Positions 17,920 through 28,908 are shown, numbered from the stretch's first letter. The stretch: 64,000 nucleotides of DNA from Chitinophagaceae bacterium (GCA_016706055.1 JADJKL010000002.1:124001-188000); one strand, 5' to 3'. Translations and numbers: made by a program. Notes: generated by a model from the letters alone, not told the origin.

Positions 17920-19896
17920 ATGTTGAATTCAAAAATTCCTGCCGGAAAAATGGAAGATAAATGGGTGGACTATAAAGGCCATTGCAAATTGGTGAACCCG
18001 GCTAACAAAAGAAAGTTAGAAATTATTATTGTTGGTACTGGTCTGGCTGGTGCATCTGCTGCGGCTGCCTTAGGAGAATTGGGCTATAAAGTAAAAGCTT
18101 TTTGTTTTCAAGATTCTCCGAGAAGGGCACACTCAATAGCTGCTCAAGGTGGTATCAATGCTGCAAAGAATTATCAGAATGATGGCGATTCAACTTTCCG
18201 TTTGTTTTATGATACGGTGAAAGGTGGCGATTACCGTGCAAGAGAGGCAAATGTGCATCGCCTGGCAGAAGTAAGTGCAAATATTATTGATCAGTGTGTG
18301 GCACAAGGTGTTCCATTTGCAAGAGAGTATGGCGGTTTGTTAAGTAACCGTTCTTTTGGTGGTGTGCAGGTTAAAAGAACTTTTTATGCTGCCGGGCAAA
18401 CTGGTCAGCAGTTATTGATAGGAGCTTACCAGGCATTGGAAAGACAAGTGGCATTGGGAAATGTAGAAATGTACAGTCGCCATGAAATGCTGGATGTAGT
18501 AATGATTGATGATAAGGCAAGAGGAATTATTTGTCGGAATCTTATTACAGGTGAATTGGAACGTTTCTTCGGTCATGCAGTGTTACTTTGTTCTGGTGGA
18601 TATGGTAATGTATTTTATCTTTCTACCAACGCAATGGGCAGCAATGTAACTGCTGCATGGAAAGCTCATAAAAAAGGAGCCATGTTTGGTAATCCTTGTT
18701 TTACTCAAATTCACCCAACTTGTATTCCGGTGAGTGGCGATCATCAATCGAAGTTGACGTTGATGTCTGAATCATTAAGAAATGACGGACGTATTTGGGT
18801 GCCAAAACAAAAGAATGATACAAGAAAAGCAAATGATATTCCGGAAGAAGAACGAGATTATTATTTGGAAAGAAGATATCCTGCATTCGGAAACTTAGTG
18901 CCGAGAGATGTAGCATCAAGAGCTGCAAAAGAAAGATGTGATGCTGGTTATGGTGTAGGTACAACTAAACAAGCAGTTTACCTTGATTTCAAACACAACC
19001 TGATCAATAAATACGGAAGGACAGAAGCCCTGAAACAAGGCATTGAAAATCCTGATCTTGAAACATTAATTCGTTTAGGTAAAGAAGTGGTGAAAGAAGA
19101 GTACGGAAATCTTTTTGATATGTATGAAAAGATAACTGGCGAAAATCCATACGAAGTGCCGATGCGAATTTATCCTGCGGTTCATTATACAATGGGCGGT
19201 CTTTGGGTAGATTACGAATTGATGACTAACGTAAAAGGATTGTATTGTTTGGGTGAAGCAAATTTCAGTGATCATGGAGCAAACAGGCTAGGAGCATCTG
19301 CATTGATGCAGGGTTTGGCGGATGGATACTTTGTGATTCCTTATACCATTGGTAATTATTTAGCTGATGAAATAAGTGTGAAGCCGATTGCTACAACACA
19401 TGAAGCTTTTGAGCAAACAGAAAAAGCTGTGAAGGATAGAATTGATACATTGATGAACATTAAGGGTAAGCAAACTGTTGAAAGCTTCCATAAGCGTCTT
19501 GGAAAAATTATGTGGGAGAAATGTGGCATGGCCCGTAATGCGCAAGGATTGACAGAAGCTATTGCAGAGATACAACAATTGAAAAAAGAATTTTGGAGTG
19601 ATGTAAGAATTCCAGGTGAAATAAGTGAAATGAATCCTGAGTTAGATAAAGCTGGCCGTGTGGCTGATTTTATAGAACTGGGAGAGTTGATGTGTAAAGA
19701 TGCTTTACAAAGAAATGAAAGCTGTGGTGGACATTTCCGTGAAGAAAGCCAAACCGAAGAAGGTGAAGCAAAAAGAGATGATGAGAACTTTGCGTATGTA
19801 TCGGCATGGGAATATAAAGGAGAAAGCAATTGGGAATTGAATAAAGAGCCATTAGAATTTGAAGTAGTAAAGCTGACACAAAGGAGTTATAAGTAA
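17920..19896 (+). CDS. sdhA: succinate dehydrogenase/fumarate reductase flavoprotein subunit
   Basis: A 658-residue FAD subunit. The dinucleotide fold is [20 protein letters not shown] (about 29-48). The covalent-FAD histidine lies in [17 protein letters not shown]. Substrate-binding and catalytic segments include [47 protein letters not shown] and [11 protein letters not shown], followed by [18 protein letters not shown] and the capping/helical C-terminus with [12 protein letters not shown]. Length and motifs match the long SdhA of Bacteroidota. It oxidises succinate to fumarate at the cytoplasmic face. A glycosyltransferase gene follows after 3 bases, before sdhB. Confidence 0.95.
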   Translation: MLNSKIPAGKMEDKWVDYKGHCKLVNPANKRKLEIIIVGTGLAGASAAAALGELGYKVKAFCFQDSPRRAHSIAAQGGINAAKNYQNDGDSTFRLFYDTVKGGDYRAREANVHRLAEVSANIIDQCVAQGVPFAREYGGLLSNRSFGGVQVKRTFYAAGQTGQQLLIGAYQALERQVALGNVEMYSRHEMLDVVMIDDKARGIICRNLITGELERFFGHAVLLCSGGYGNVFYLSTNAMGSNVTAAWKAHKKGAMFGNPCFTQIHPTCIPVSGDHQSKLTLMSESLRNDGRIWVPKQKNDTRKANDIPEEERDYYLERRYPAFGNLVPRDVASRAAKERCDAGYGVGTTKQAVYLDFKHNLINKYGRTEALKQGIENPDLETLIRLGKEVVKEEYGNLFDMYEKITGENPYEVPMRIYPAVHYTMGGLWVDYELMTNVKGLYCLGEANFSDHGANRLGASALMQGLADGYFVIPYTIGNYLADEISVKPIATTHEAFEQTEKAVKDRIDTLMNIKGKQTVESFHKRLGKIMWEKCGMARNAQGLTEAIAEIQQLKKEFWSDVRIPGEISEMNPELDKAGRVADFIELGELMCKDALQRNESCGGHFREESQTEEGEAKRDDENFAYVSAWEYKGESNWELNKEPLEFEVVKLTQRSYK

Positions 19897-19899
19897 ATA

Positions 19900-20784
19900 A
19901 TGAAAATAAGCGGATTTACATTTGTGAAGAATGCCGTGAAGTATGATTATCCCGTTGTTGAATCTATCAAATCAATTTTGCCATTGGTGGATGAAATGAT
20001 TGTTAACCTCGGCGATTCGGAAGATGAAACAAATGCGTTGATTGAATCAATCGGAAGTGAAAAGATAAAGATTGTACATTCTGTATGGGATAAAAATTTG
20101 AGAGAAGGTGGCAGAGTGTTGGCGGTAGAAACTGATAAAGCAATGGATGCAGTATCACCCGACGCTGATTGGCTTATTTACATTCAGGCAGATGAAGTAA
20201 TACATGAAAAATATCATGCAGCTATCAGAAACGGGATGGAAGATTTTAATGAAGATGAAAGGATAGAAGGACTGTTGTTTAAGTATCTACATTTTTATGG
20301 CAGCTATAAATATCTGGGTGATGGAAGAAGCTGGTATAACAGAGAGATAAGAATAATAAGAAATGACAAACAAATAAGATCTTACAGAGATGCGCAAGGA
20401 TTTCGAAAGAATAACAGAAAACTAAATGTAAAGTTGATTGAGGCATATGTTTATCATTATGGCTGGGTTAAAAATCCTTTGTTTATGAATCAAAAGCAAC
20501 GAGATTTTGGAAAGCTTTGGAATGATGATCAGACAAATGATGAATGGGTGAAACAATTGGAAAAAAAAGGGCCGGAATTTGATTACTCAACAATTGATTC
20601 AATTGCTTTGTTTAAGGAAGACCATCCGGCTGTTATGAAAAGCAGGGTGGAAAATGAAAACTGGAATTTTGAACACAACGAGTTTGAAAAAAAATTTAAG
20701 AATACAAAGCACCGGTTTTTATATTTTCTGGATAAAAAATTAGGAATAAAACCTTTTACGTATAAGAACTATAAAATTATTTAA
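19900..20784 (+). CDS. GT2-like glycosyltransferase inside the sdh operon
   Basis: A 294-residue protein with a GT-A fold start ([20 protein letters not shown]), an Asp-rich acceptor region ([19 protein letters not shown]) and a DxD-like segment at [17 protein letters not shown]. No membrane segment is visible. It sits between sdhA (3-base gap) and sdhB (17-base gap), so it is very probably co-transcribed with respiratory genes to which it has no known link. Nothing in its composition marks it as recently acquired. Donor and acceptor are unknown. Confidence 0.8.
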   Translation: MKISGFTFVKNAVKYDYPVVESIKSILPLVDEMIVNLGDSEDETNALIESIGSEKIKIVHSVWDKNLREGGRVLAVETDKAMDAVSPDADWLIYIQADEVIHEKYHAAIRNGMEDFNEDERIEGLLFKYLHFYGSYKYLGDGRSWYNREIRIIRNDKQIRSYRDAQGFRKNNRKLNVKLIEAYVYHYGWVKNPLFMNQKQRDFGKLWNDDQTNDEWVKQLEKKGPEFDYSTIDSIALFKEDHPAVMKSRVENENWNFEHNEFEKKFKNTKHRFLYFLDKKLGIKPFTYKNYKII

Positions 20785-20801
20785 TCGCTATAATTTTTTA
20801 C

Positions 20802-21566
20802 ATGGAACATTCAATGATTAATTTGACTTTGAAAATCTGGAGACAAAAGAATGCTGCAACTCCGGGGAAATTTGAAACATATCCTGTTAAAAATATTTCT
20901 ATAGAAATGTCATTCCTTGAAATGATTGACGTTTTAAATGAGGAGCTGATAAGTGATGGAAAAGATCCGATAGCTTTCGATCATGATTGCAGAGAAGGAA
21001 TTTGCGGAGCCTGTTCCATGTATATCAATGGCCGTCCGCATGGCCCATGGCATGCAAACACAACTTGCCAGCTTCATATGAGAGCCTACAAAGATGGCGA
21101 TACCATTGTAATTGAGCCATGGAGAGCAAATGCTTTTCCGGTTATAAAGGATTTAGTAGTTGACAGAACTGCATTTGATCGTATCATTCAAGCTGGAGGT
21201 TATATTTCAGTTAACACAGGCAATGCAGTGGATGCCAATGCAATGCCTGTTGAAAGAGATAATGCGGAGTCGGCTTTTGCCGCCGCTGCTTGTATCGGCT
21301 GTGGAGCATGTGTGGCTGCTTGTAAAAATTCATCAGCGTTGCTATTTGTTTCTGCGAAAGTGTCCCATCTGGCTTTGTTGCCACAAGGTGGGCCTGAAAG
21401 AAAATCAAGAGCTATGAGTATGGTAGCACAAATGGATAAGGAAGGTTTTGGTTCTTGTACCAACACAGGTGCTTGTGAAGCGGTTTGTCCAAAAGAAATC
21501 TCAATCGAGAATATAGCCAGACTAAACCGTGAGTATATGATGGCCGGAGCTGTTTCTGATAAATAA
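20802..21566 (+). CDS. sdhB: succinate dehydrogenase/fumarate reductase iron-sulfur subunit
   Basis: About 251-254 residues with the three Fe-S clusters of SdhB. [2Fe-2S] ligands are in [18 protein letters not shown] plus TCQLHM; the [4Fe-4S] and [3Fe-4S] ligands are in [15 protein letters not shown] and [16 protein letters not shown] second ATG at 20814 ([13 protein letters not shown]) may be the true start, as family members begin close to this beta strand. It transfers electrons from SdhA flavin to the SdhC hemes. Confidence 0.94.
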   Translation: MEHSMINLTLKIWRQKNAATPGKFETYPVKNISIEMSFLEMIDVLNEELISDGKDPIAFDHDCREGICGACSMYINGRPHGPWHANTTCQLHMRAYKDGDTIVIEPWRANAFPVIKDLVVDRTAFDRIIQAGGYISVNTGNAVDANAMPVERDNAESAFAAAACIGCGACVAACKNSSALLFVSAKVSHLALLPQGGPERKSRAMSMVAQMDKEGFGSCTNTGACEAVCPKEISIENIARLNREYMMAGAVSDK

Positions 21567-21587
21567 TATTATAATTATATAATTGTA

Positions 21588-21624
21588 ATAGCCCTTCTGT
21601 CAAGAAGGGCTATTTTGTTTTTAT
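21588..21624 (+). terminator. terminator after sdhB
   Basis: ATAGCCCTTCT pairs with AGAAGGGCTAT around a GTCA loop (21588-21613) and is followed by TTTGTTTTT. It lies between convergent genes and may act on both. Confidence 0.8.
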
Positions 21625-21643
21625 ATATCAGATAAAACTTTGA

Positions 21644-23794
21644 TTAGCGAATCAACGTAACAATTCCTTTTCTAGTAACAGGTTTTTGTGTGTTTTCATC
21701 AAATGCCTGAAAAGTCCATACATAAACACCGGCCGGTTGAAAATTACCATTCACTTTACCGTTCCAACCAGTTCCTCTTTGAGAAGTGGTGAATATTTTA
21801 TTTCCCCAACGGTTAAAAATGCTGAAGTCTTTTAGCAAAATAGTGCCCGGATATAGCGGCTTGAGTAAATCATTGCGACCATCATTATTTGGAGTAAATG
21901 CATTGGGAATATAAATGTCGTCATACTGCAACACTTTTATAAATACTGAGTCTTCAGCACTGCATCCTGCATCATCTGTTGCGGTTACTTTGTAAACGAT
22001 ATCCTGCAATGGTTTGGCAACAACATTTTTCAAGGTACTATCCACCAGCCATTTCGATGGACTCCACTTATAATCTGCAATAGGACCAGCAGCAGATAAT
22101 AAAACAGACTGTCCGATAAAAATACTTGCTACAGAAGGCGAAGCTGAAATCTGAAATTGCACAATATCAACTTGCTTTGTAATTTCTTTACTTAAACATG
22201 TCCCAACTGAAACAGTACTTAGCTTTACGTTATAATCGCCTGGCAAATTGAATGTATGAATCGGATTCAAGTCTGTTGAGGTTGTACCGTCACCAAAGTC
22301 CCAAATAAACTGACTATTATTATCCAATAATTCTTTACTTGTATTTGTAAATCGGACATAGTTTGAATCACACCTGATAACGAATTCATAATTTACCTCT
22401 CCGGATATTCCGCCTGGCTTTACAAATCTTGATCGTTTAATCAGTGCACAGGAAAGCGAAGATGTCATAGTCAGTGTTACAGAATAAACCGTACCATCGG
22501 GCACAAAATTATGTGTAGGGTTTTGCAATGCAGAAGTTGTACCGTCTCCAAAATCCCATTCCCAAGTAACAGTACCAGGCATAGAACTAAAACTATTAAA
22601 CTGAACTTCTCCATTACAGTTTCCTACTACTGTATAAGTAAAAGTATTATTAGGGTCATATGCAATGTCATTAATGAATGAAGGGGAGCCAAGAAATGAA
22701 GATTTCGGTGAAATATCAATTTGAGACTGATTGAAATTAGCACTACTGCCTTTGAGGTTTGGTAGATTAATTACTCCTAAAGTCTGAGCAGGAGCGAATA
22801 CATAAATTTTTTCATCGGGTCCAAGCTGTAATGCATAGCATGTTCGGGATGTCGAAAAGGTTACGGCAGAGAGGCTTATTTCTGCAGCAGTTGGCAATGT
22901 TGCTTCTATTTGATCTATTTTCTTTTCATAAGGCCTGGTAAGGTAAAGAAATTTTGAATCTGGAGAATATTCGCAACATACAAAACTGGCTTCGTTATTA
23001 GAAACAGATCTTGGATTAGTTAACTGTCCTGTTGTATTGTCGAAATCAAATAATTGAATAAAATTCGGAACATTTCCTGTTTGATTATTTAAAGGAAAGT
23101 GTGTCTGGCATAATTGCTTCCCATCAGGGCTAACCTTCATATAGCCAGTATTGGAAAGTATTGAAAAGTCAAGTATTACTCCAACAGTAGAAACAACTGG
23201 TGTTGCTTGTAAACCATTGCAGGTTATTAACCAAGAACGAAAAGTATTTGAATTATTGTCATTAGTTATTAGCCAAACATCTGTACCATTTGCATGGCGG
23301 GCTGCTGTCATTCTTTCAGTACAAGAAAGCCATAGTAATTGATCTTTTACAATAATGTCGCCGTTGCCATTATCGTCATTCATATCAACAATCGAATAAT
23401 TATAACCTTTTGAAAAGGCATTTTCAATAGCATCAGTTGTAAAAATGTAAAATATATTAGTACTACCCGGTTGAGGTACAATAATAGTTGATTGACAAGC
23501 AGAAATGTCGCCAGCAAGATTGTTACCATTTGGCATTATTTGATGAAACTTGTTATATGCCGTTATACCATTTGAATAGAACAACAAATTTCCTGAAGCG
23601 TCGGAAATAGCGGAACAGCCTTCATCAGAAATCATTGCACCGTTCTGCAATGGAGCAGGAATTGGTTGAGTTCCATTTGGATTAAAATTTAATCCCGCCT
23701 TACTTCCAAAATACCAGATATTATTCTGTTGCGCATTAATCAATAAAGTTGAGGAAACAATAAGGAAGAGAAATAGGGCTAATCTTTTTTTCAC
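21644..23794 (-). CDS. secreted PKD-domain protein with gliding-type (CHU_C) C-terminal domain
   Basis: A 716-residue exported protein. A signal peptide (MKKRLALFLFLIVSSTLLINAQ) is followed by a beta-propeller-like region of WYFGSKAGLNFNPNG / DASGNLLFYSNG-type strands (about 22-400). Two PKD domains follow, marked by WEWDFGDGTTSALQNPTHNF and FIWDFGDGTTSTDLNPIHTF. The C-terminus is the gliding-motility-associated type B T9SS domain: YIPNAFTPNNDGRNDLLKP, FSIFNRWGNKIF, GWNGKVNGNFQPAGVYVW. It is therefore expected to cross the outer membrane by type IX secretion. Ligand unknown. Confidence 0.9.
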   Translation of the reverse strand: MKKRLALFLFLIVSSTLLINAQQNNIWYFGSKAGLNFNPNGTQPIPAPLQNGAMISDEGCSAISDASGNLLFYSNGITAYNKFHQIMPNGNNLAGDISACQSTIIVPQPGSTNIFYIFTTDAIENAFSKGYNYSIVDMNDDNGNGDIIVKDQLLWLSCTERMTAARHANGTDVWLITNDNNSNTFRSWLITCNGLQATPVVSTVGVILDFSILSNTGYMKVSPDGKQLCQTHFPLNNQTGNVPNFIQLFDFDNTTGQLTNPRSVSNNEASFVCCEYSPDSKFLYLTRPYEKKIDQIEATLPTAAEISLSAVTFSTSRTCYALQLGPDEKIYVFAPAQTLGVINLPNLKGSSANFNQSQIDISPKSSFLGSPSFINDIAYDPNNTFTYTVVGNCNGEVQFNSFSSMPGTVTWEWDFGDGTTSALQNPTHNFVPDGTVYSVTLTMTSSLSCALIKRSRFVKPGGISGEVNYEFVIRCDSNYVRFTNTSKELLDNNSQFIWDFGDGTTSTDLNPIHTFNLPGDYNVKLSTVSVGTCLSKEITKQVDIVQFQISASPSVASIFIGQSVLLSAAGPIADYKWSPSKWLVDSTLKNVVAKPLQDIVYKVTATDDAGCSAEDSVFIKVLQYDDIYIPNAFTPNNDGRNDLLKPLYPGTILLKDFSIFNRWGNKIFTTSQRGTGWNGKVNGNFQPAGVYVWTFQAFDENTQKPVTRKGIVTLIR

Positions 23795-23930
23795 CTGAAA
23801 ATCTTAAATCAACGTATATGAGAGGGTCTATCACTGCAAAAATGCCACTTTTCTGCGGAATTAACAGCATTGGATAACTTTAAAGCAATAAAAGGCTGAA
23901 TTTTACGATTTTTAACTAAATACACTGCTA

Positions 23931-26900
23931 TTGAGCTTGTTAGGAAGAATATCCGGTATCTTATTGTTCACACTCATTGCTTATAAAAGTAGTGCACAGT
24001 TTCCTGTATCGAACCCGGGCATTTCAAATCTTCGCCAAAAAATTATTAGCACAAAAACAGACAGTTTAAAGATTGATACAATCAGCATCGTACCTAATAC
24101 ATTTTCTATTCCATTTGTTGCTGCGGCTGATTACAGATTAGACTTTGTGAGTGCAACCTTATTCTGGATAAAGAAACCTACTGTAGATAGTGTAACGATC
24201 AGCTATCGGGTATTTCCATTTAAATTAAATCCCATTGCACAAAGAATGGTGTATGATAGTGTGGTAAATAATTTTTATATAAAGCCAATTGAAATAAATA
24301 ACGGGTTATCTAATTCTCAAAATAAGATTTTTGATTTCGGCACATTAAAAGCTGAAGGAAGTTTCGGCAGACAAATCGGATTTGGAAACAGCCAGGATGC
24401 TGTTGTGAATTCAACACTCAATCTTCAGTTAAATGGAATGCTGGGTGATAGTATTGAGATCAATGCTGCCATTACAGACAACAATATTCCAATTCAGCCA
24501 GACGGGAATACACAGCAGCTAAATGAATTTGATCAGGTCTTTCTTCAGTTTAAAAAGAAAAACTGGCAACTAAATCTTGGCGATTTAGATATCAGAGAAA
24601 ACAAAAGCTACTTTCTGAATTTTTATAAACGTTTACAAGGTGTTTCTTTTCAAACAACAAACAGATTGTCGAAATCTGTTCAATCGAATACATTAGTAAG
24701 CGGCTCTATTGCCAAAGGAAAATTTACAAGGAATATCTTGGAACCGCTGGAAGGAAATCAAGGCCCTTACAGGCTAAGAGGAGCAAATAATGAATTTTTC
24801 TTTATCGTATTGGCCAATACGGAAAGAGTTTTTTATGATGGAGAGTTATTACAAAGAGGAGAGGATCAGGATTATGTTATTAACTATAATTCTGCTGAAA
24901 TTACTTTTACTCCTCGAAGAATGATTACCAAAGACAGTAGGATACAGGTTGAATTTGAATATGCAGATAGAAATTTTTTAAATGCGAATCTGTTTCTCTC
25001 ACAGGAATTTGAAATAAATAATAAATTAAAAATCAGACTTGGCGCATTTAATAATAGTGATGCAAAAAATTCCGCCATTAACCAGGTATTGGATCCAAAA
25101 CAAAAACAATTTTTAGCAGATTTGGGTGATAGTGTGCAAAGAGCATTTTATCCTGCTGCTTTTCTTGACACTTTATCGCCTGGTAAAATTTTATATGAGA
25201 AAATATACATTGGGGCAGATTCTATTTACCAATATTCCACTGATCCGAATGTAGCTATCTACAACTTATCATTTGTAGATGTAACGCAAGGAAATGGAAA
25301 TTATATTGCTGACTTTAATGGTGCTAATGGGAAAGTGTATAAATATGTGGCACCGATTGCAGCAGTAAAACAAGGCAGGTATGAACCTGTTCAAATACTG
25401 GTAGCACCGAAAAAACAACAGATCGTCAATCTTGGCGTTGATTATGCCATTAATCCAAACACCAACTTAAAAGCAGAAGTTGCTACAAGTAGCAATGATG
25501 TCAATACTTATTCATCAAAAGATAATGGAGATGACAGAGGATGGGGAGCTAAGTTTCAATTGACGAATGAAAAGATTCTCCGGCAGGACAAAAAACTAAC
25601 ACTATCCACTGCATTGGATTATGAATATGTTGATAGGAAATTTAAGCCATTAGAAAGATTAAGAAATGTAGAATTTACCAGAGATTGGGGATTGGGTATA
25701 AATACAATTCCTGTTCCAGCAGATGAAAATATTATCCGCACTTCAATTGGTTTGAAGAATAAAAACAATCATGCTTTTAGTTACCAGTTTATCAATTATC
25801 ATCGTAGTGATAATTATAATGGCTTTCAGAATCGTATTCAGCATAATGCAATCTGGAAAGGCTGGACTCTTGCAAATAGTTTCTCTCTTACAAATTTTAG
25901 TTTGTTAAATGATAAGGGAAGTTTTTTAAGGCCCGCAATTGATATCAGCAAAGAATTAAAGCAATTGAATAATTGGCGGCTTGGTTTTTCTTATTTATTG
26001 GAACAAAATAATTCAAAAAATAAAAATACCGATACACTTATTCCCGGTTCTTTTTCTTTCGACGTCTATTCTGCCTATCTTAAATCGGATGAAAGTAAAA
26101 GGAACAGATATAAGTTAACCTTCTTTACCCGTTCTGATAAATATCCGGTGAATAAAGATTTTGTAAGAGGCGACAGAAGTTTGAACCTGAATTTGCAAAC
26201 AGAATTACTGGCTAATCCAAAAAGACAGTTATATATCAATACAACGTTTAGAAAATTGAAAGTGTATAATACTATCGTTTCAAAACAAGAGGCGGATGAA
26301 ACAATTCTTGGGAGAGTAGAATATGTAATGAATGAATGGAAAGGGTTATTGACCGGTAATACGTTATATGAAGTTGGTGCAGGGCAGGAGCAACGAAGAG
26401 ATTTTGCTTATCTCGAAGTTCCAGCAGGCACAGGGCAATATGCTTGGATAGATTATAACAGTGATGGTGTGCAGCAACTAAATGAATTTGAATTAGCCGC
26501 TTTCCCTGATCAGGCAAAATTTTTAAGGATATTTACACCTACTAATGATTTTATAAAAGCGAATTATACAACATTCAATTATAGCTTCACTATAAATCCC
26601 CGTTCTGTTCTATCATCTCCTGATTTGAGTGGGTTTAAGAAATTCCTATCGAAACTGATAATCATTACATCTTTACAAACTAGTAAGAAATCAATTGCAA
26701 AAGGAAGCTTTGAGTTTAATCCTTTTAAATATGGAATTAGCGACACCGCATTAGTTACATTAAATACAACCCTGTTGAATACAGTTTCTTTTAATCGTTT
26801 GAACAATAAATGGGGAGTTGATTTTACTAACCTTAGAAATAATGGAAAATCATTACTGACGTATGGTTATGAAACCAGAAAATTGAATGATTGGCTTATG

Positions 26901-27407
26901 AAGTTAAGATGGAATATAAGCCGTTCAGTTTTGATTACACTAAACGGAAAGAAAGGGCAAAATGAATTAGCAACACCACAGTTTGCGAACAGAAACTACA
27001 AACTAAGCATTTATAATGCAGAACCTTTTGTAACGTTCATTAAAGGAACGACTTTTAGGATAGCTGGTGGGTATAAATTTGAAACGAAGAAAAATAGTCC
27101 GCTGTTTGGGGGAGAAAAATCAGTTTCAAATTCCATTAACCTAGATAGTAAGTATAATATTTTGCAGAACAGTTCGCTTACAGGTAAGTTTACTTTTAAT
27201 AATATCGGCTATAATTATCCGGCAAATACTACAGTAAGCTATATTATGCTTGATGGATTGCTTCCGGGTAAAAATTTCTTATGGTCAGTAGGTTTTAGCA
27301 AAAGATTGTTGAACAATCTAGAAATAAATCTTCTGTATGACGGAAGAAAAGCAGGCAGTTCTAAAACCGTTCACCTTGGAAGAGCAGCGATTACTGCGTT
27401 GTTTTAA
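23931..27407 (+). CDS. very large putative outer-membrane beta-barrel protein
   Basis: A 1158-residue protein with a signal peptide (MSLLGRISGILLFTLIAYKSSAQ). The N-terminal third is a beta-rich periplasmic or surface part; a conserved-looking block GPYRLRGANNEFFFIVLANT...VFYDGELLQRGEDQDYVINY...AEITFTPRRMITKDSRI occurs at about 280-345 and resembles repeats in Bacteroidota cell-surface giants such as SprA, but the protein is far shorter than SprA. The remainder is rows of alternating strands ending in NLEINLLYDGRKAGSSKTVHLGRA, consistent with a large barrel. I do not recognise a named family. It is monocistronic. Confidence 0.65.
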   Translation: MSLLGRISGILLFTLIAYKSSAQFPVSNPGISNLRQKIISTKTDSLKIDTISIVPNTFSIPFVAAADYRLDFVSATLFWIKKPTVDSVTISYRVFPFKLNPIAQRMVYDSVVNNFYIKPIEINNGLSNSQNKIFDFGTLKAEGSFGRQIGFGNSQDAVVNSTLNLQLNGMLGDSIEINAAITDNNIPIQPDGNTQQLNEFDQVFLQFKKKNWQLNLGDLDIRENKSYFLNFYKRLQGVSFQTTNRLSKSVQSNTLVSGSIAKGKFTRNILEPLEGNQGPYRLRGANNEFFFIVLANTERVFYDGELLQRGEDQDYVINYNSAEITFTPRRMITKDSRIQVEFEYADRNFLNANLFLSQEFEINNKLKIRLGAFNNSDAKNSAINQVLDPKQKQFLADLGDSVQRAFYPAAFLDTLSPGKILYEKIYIGADSIYQYSTDPNVAIYNLSFVDVTQGNGNYIADFNGANGKVYKYVAPIAAVKQGRYEPVQILVAPKKQQIVNLGVDYAINPNTNLKAEVATSSNDVNTYSSKDNGDDRGWGAKFQLTNEKILRQDKKLTLSTALDYEYVDRKFKPLERLRNVEFTRDWGLGINTIPVPADENIIRTSIGLKNKNNHAFSYQFINYHRSDNYNGFQNRIQHNAIWKGWTLANSFSLTNFSLLNDKGSFLRPAIDISKELKQLNNWRLGFSYLLEQNNSKNKNTDTLIPGSFSFDVYSAYLKSDESKRNRYKLTFFTRSDKYPVNKDFVRGDRSLNLNLQTELLANPKRQLYINTTFRKLKVYNTIVSKQEADETILGRVEYVMNEWKGLLTGNTLYEVGAGQEQRRDFAYLEVPAGTGQYAWIDYNSDGVQQLNEFELAAFPDQAKFLRIFTPTNDFIKANYTTFNYSFTINPRSVLSSPDLSGFKKFLSKLIIITSLQTSKKSIAKGSFEFNPFKYGISDTALVTLNTTLLNTVSFNRLNNKWGVDFTNLRNNGKSLLTYGYETRKLNDWLMKLRWNISRSVLITLNGKKGQNELATPQFANRNYKLSIYNAEPFVTFIKGTTFRIAGGYKFETKKNSPLFGGEKSVSNSINLDSKYNILQNSSLTGKFTFNNIGYNYPANTTVSYIMLDGLLPGKNFLWSVGFSKRLLNNLEINLLYDGRKAGSSKTVHLGRAAITALF

Positions 27408-27436
27408 ATAATATGCTTAATTTAAATCTTTTTGTC

Positions 27437-27540
27437 ACTCCGGGCTTGCCCCGGAGTCTTTGTCGATTTAATCAATAAAAATTAATAATGCATAATTTAA
27501 TCAGATACATTTAGAAAAAGATGCCGGGTCAAGCCCGGCA
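27437..27540. repeat. two GC-rich palindromes in the gap before ychF
   Basis: ACTCCGGG-CTTG-C-CCCGGAGT (27437-27457) and TGCCGGG-TCAAG-CCCGGCA (27522-27540) stand out in AT-rich surroundings of gap 27408-27659. They resemble REP-type CCCGGGCTTGACCCGGG elements and may also end transcription of the convergent genes. Confidence 0.5.
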
Positions 27541-27631
27541 AGACACCATTAAAGATCGTCGCGGAAGGAGTACTGCGGCATCAATATCAAAAAAACCCTC
27601 TACAGATTTTTTAAAATAAGAATGAATATTA

Positions 27632-27658
27632 AATCTAAGTTCCCTTTAGGGACAAGGG
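27632..27658. repeat. second copy of the TCTAAGTTCCC palindrome
   Basis: AATCTAAGTTCCCTTTAGGG then ACAAGGG is the same unit as 14959-14988 with arms one base shorter. Confidence 0.5.
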
Positions 27659-27659
27659 T

Positions 27660-28757
27660 TTAAACATTAAATCTAAAATGCATCAGATCGCCGTCTTTCA
27701 CTATATATTCTTTTCCTTCTATTCGTAGTTTACCTACTTCTCTGCAAGCAGCCTCGGAACCATATTTTACAAAGTCATCATAGCTGGTTACTTCTGCCTT
27801 AATGAATCCTTTTTCAAAATCTGTATGAATAACACCAGCAGCTTGTGGAGCTTTCCAGCCTTCATGAATTGTCCAGGCTCTTACTTCCTGAACACCAGCA
27901 GTGAAATAGGTATACAGGTTCAATAATTTGTAAGCAGAATGAATAAGTCGGTCTAATGCCGGCTCAGTCATTTTATATTCATCCATGAACAACTGGCGGT
28001 CGTCATCATTATCCATTTCAGCAATCTGTGCTTCAATATCATTATTCATTACAATCACTTCTGCATTTTCATCTTTTACGGCTGCTATTAATGCATCAGA
28101 ATATTTATTTCCGGTATGCATAGAAGCTTCATCCACATTGGCTACATACAAAACTGGTTTTTCAGTTAGCAGAAATAAATCTTCGATCGCAACATGTTCT
28201 TCTTTGTCTAAAGCCAGCGAACGAATACTTTTTCCTTTTTCAAGATGTTCTTTACAACTTATTAATACTTCAAGCTCATTTTTTCGCTGTGGCTCTAACT
28301 TTAATAATTTTTGCGTTTTCTGAATTTTCTTTTCTACACTATCAAGATCTTTTAGCTGCAATTCAGTTTCAATTATTTCCTTATCGCTTATGGGGTTTAT
28401 TGCTCCTTCATCTCTTAAAATATTTTCATCTTCAAAACAGCGGATAACATGGATAATAGCATCTACCTCACGGATATTCCCAAGGAATTTATTTCCTAAT
28501 CCTTCTCCTTTACTGGCACCACGAACCAAGCCGGCAATGTCAACTATTTCAATTTGTGTAGGAACTACTTTTTCGGGTATCACCAATTCCGCTAATTTAT
28601 TTAATCGGGCATCTGGCACATCTACCAGTCCCACATTGGGATCAATAGTGCAAAAACGGTAATTGCTTGCCTGGGCCTTTGCGCTATTACTTACTGCATT
28701 AAATAATGTTGATTTACCTACATTGGGAAGTCCTACTATACCTGCTTGTAATGCCAT
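27660..28757 (-). CDS. ychF: redox-regulated ATPase/GTPase YchF
   Basis: A 365-residue Obg-family P-loop protein. G1 is GLPNVGKSTLFNAV, G3 is DIAGLVRGASKGEGLGN, and the G4 position reads YVANVDEAS rather than NKxD, the variant that makes YchF prefer ATP. The C-terminal TGS-like domain has TYFTAGVQEVRAWTI, GVIHTDFEKGFIKAEV and GKEYIVKDGDLMHFRFNV. The frame extends upstream to 28889, but the ATG at 28757 (MALQAGIVGLPNVGKS) is the family start. It binds ribosomes and affects oxidative-stress responses in other bacteria. Confidence 0.95.
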   Translation of the reverse strand: MALQAGIVGLPNVGKSTLFNAVSNSAKAQASNYRFCTIDPNVGLVDVPDARLNKLAELVIPEKVVPTQIEIVDIAGLVRGASKGEGLGNKFLGNIREVDAIIHVIRCFEDENILRDEGAINPISDKEIIETELQLKDLDSVEKKIQKTQKLLKLEPQRKNELEVLISCKEHLEKGKSIRSLALDKEEHVAIEDLFLLTEKPVLYVANVDEASMHTGNKYSDALIAAVKDENAEVIVMNNDIEAQIAEMDNDDDRQLFMDEYKMTEPALDRLIHSAYKLLNLYTYFTAGVQEVRAWTIHEGWKAPQAAGVIHTDFEKGFIKAEVTSYDDFVKYGSEAACREVGKLRIEGKEYIVKDGDLMHFRFNV

Positions 28758-28908
28758 ATTGTTGTAAATTTTCGAGGCGCCCGTCCGAACGGGAATTAAA
28801 AAAATAACCCGGTAATTTTTAGAATCCGGGCGGGCAAAGATAAGGGTTAACAGGCTGATGGTTGTTTGAAATCTAACCATTAACTTCAAAGCTTAAACTG
28901 AAAACCAA

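Noticed and set aside
23931..27407. Calling this gene sprA
   Set aside because: SprA is more than twice as long and has additional diagnostic repeats; only a short block looks similar.
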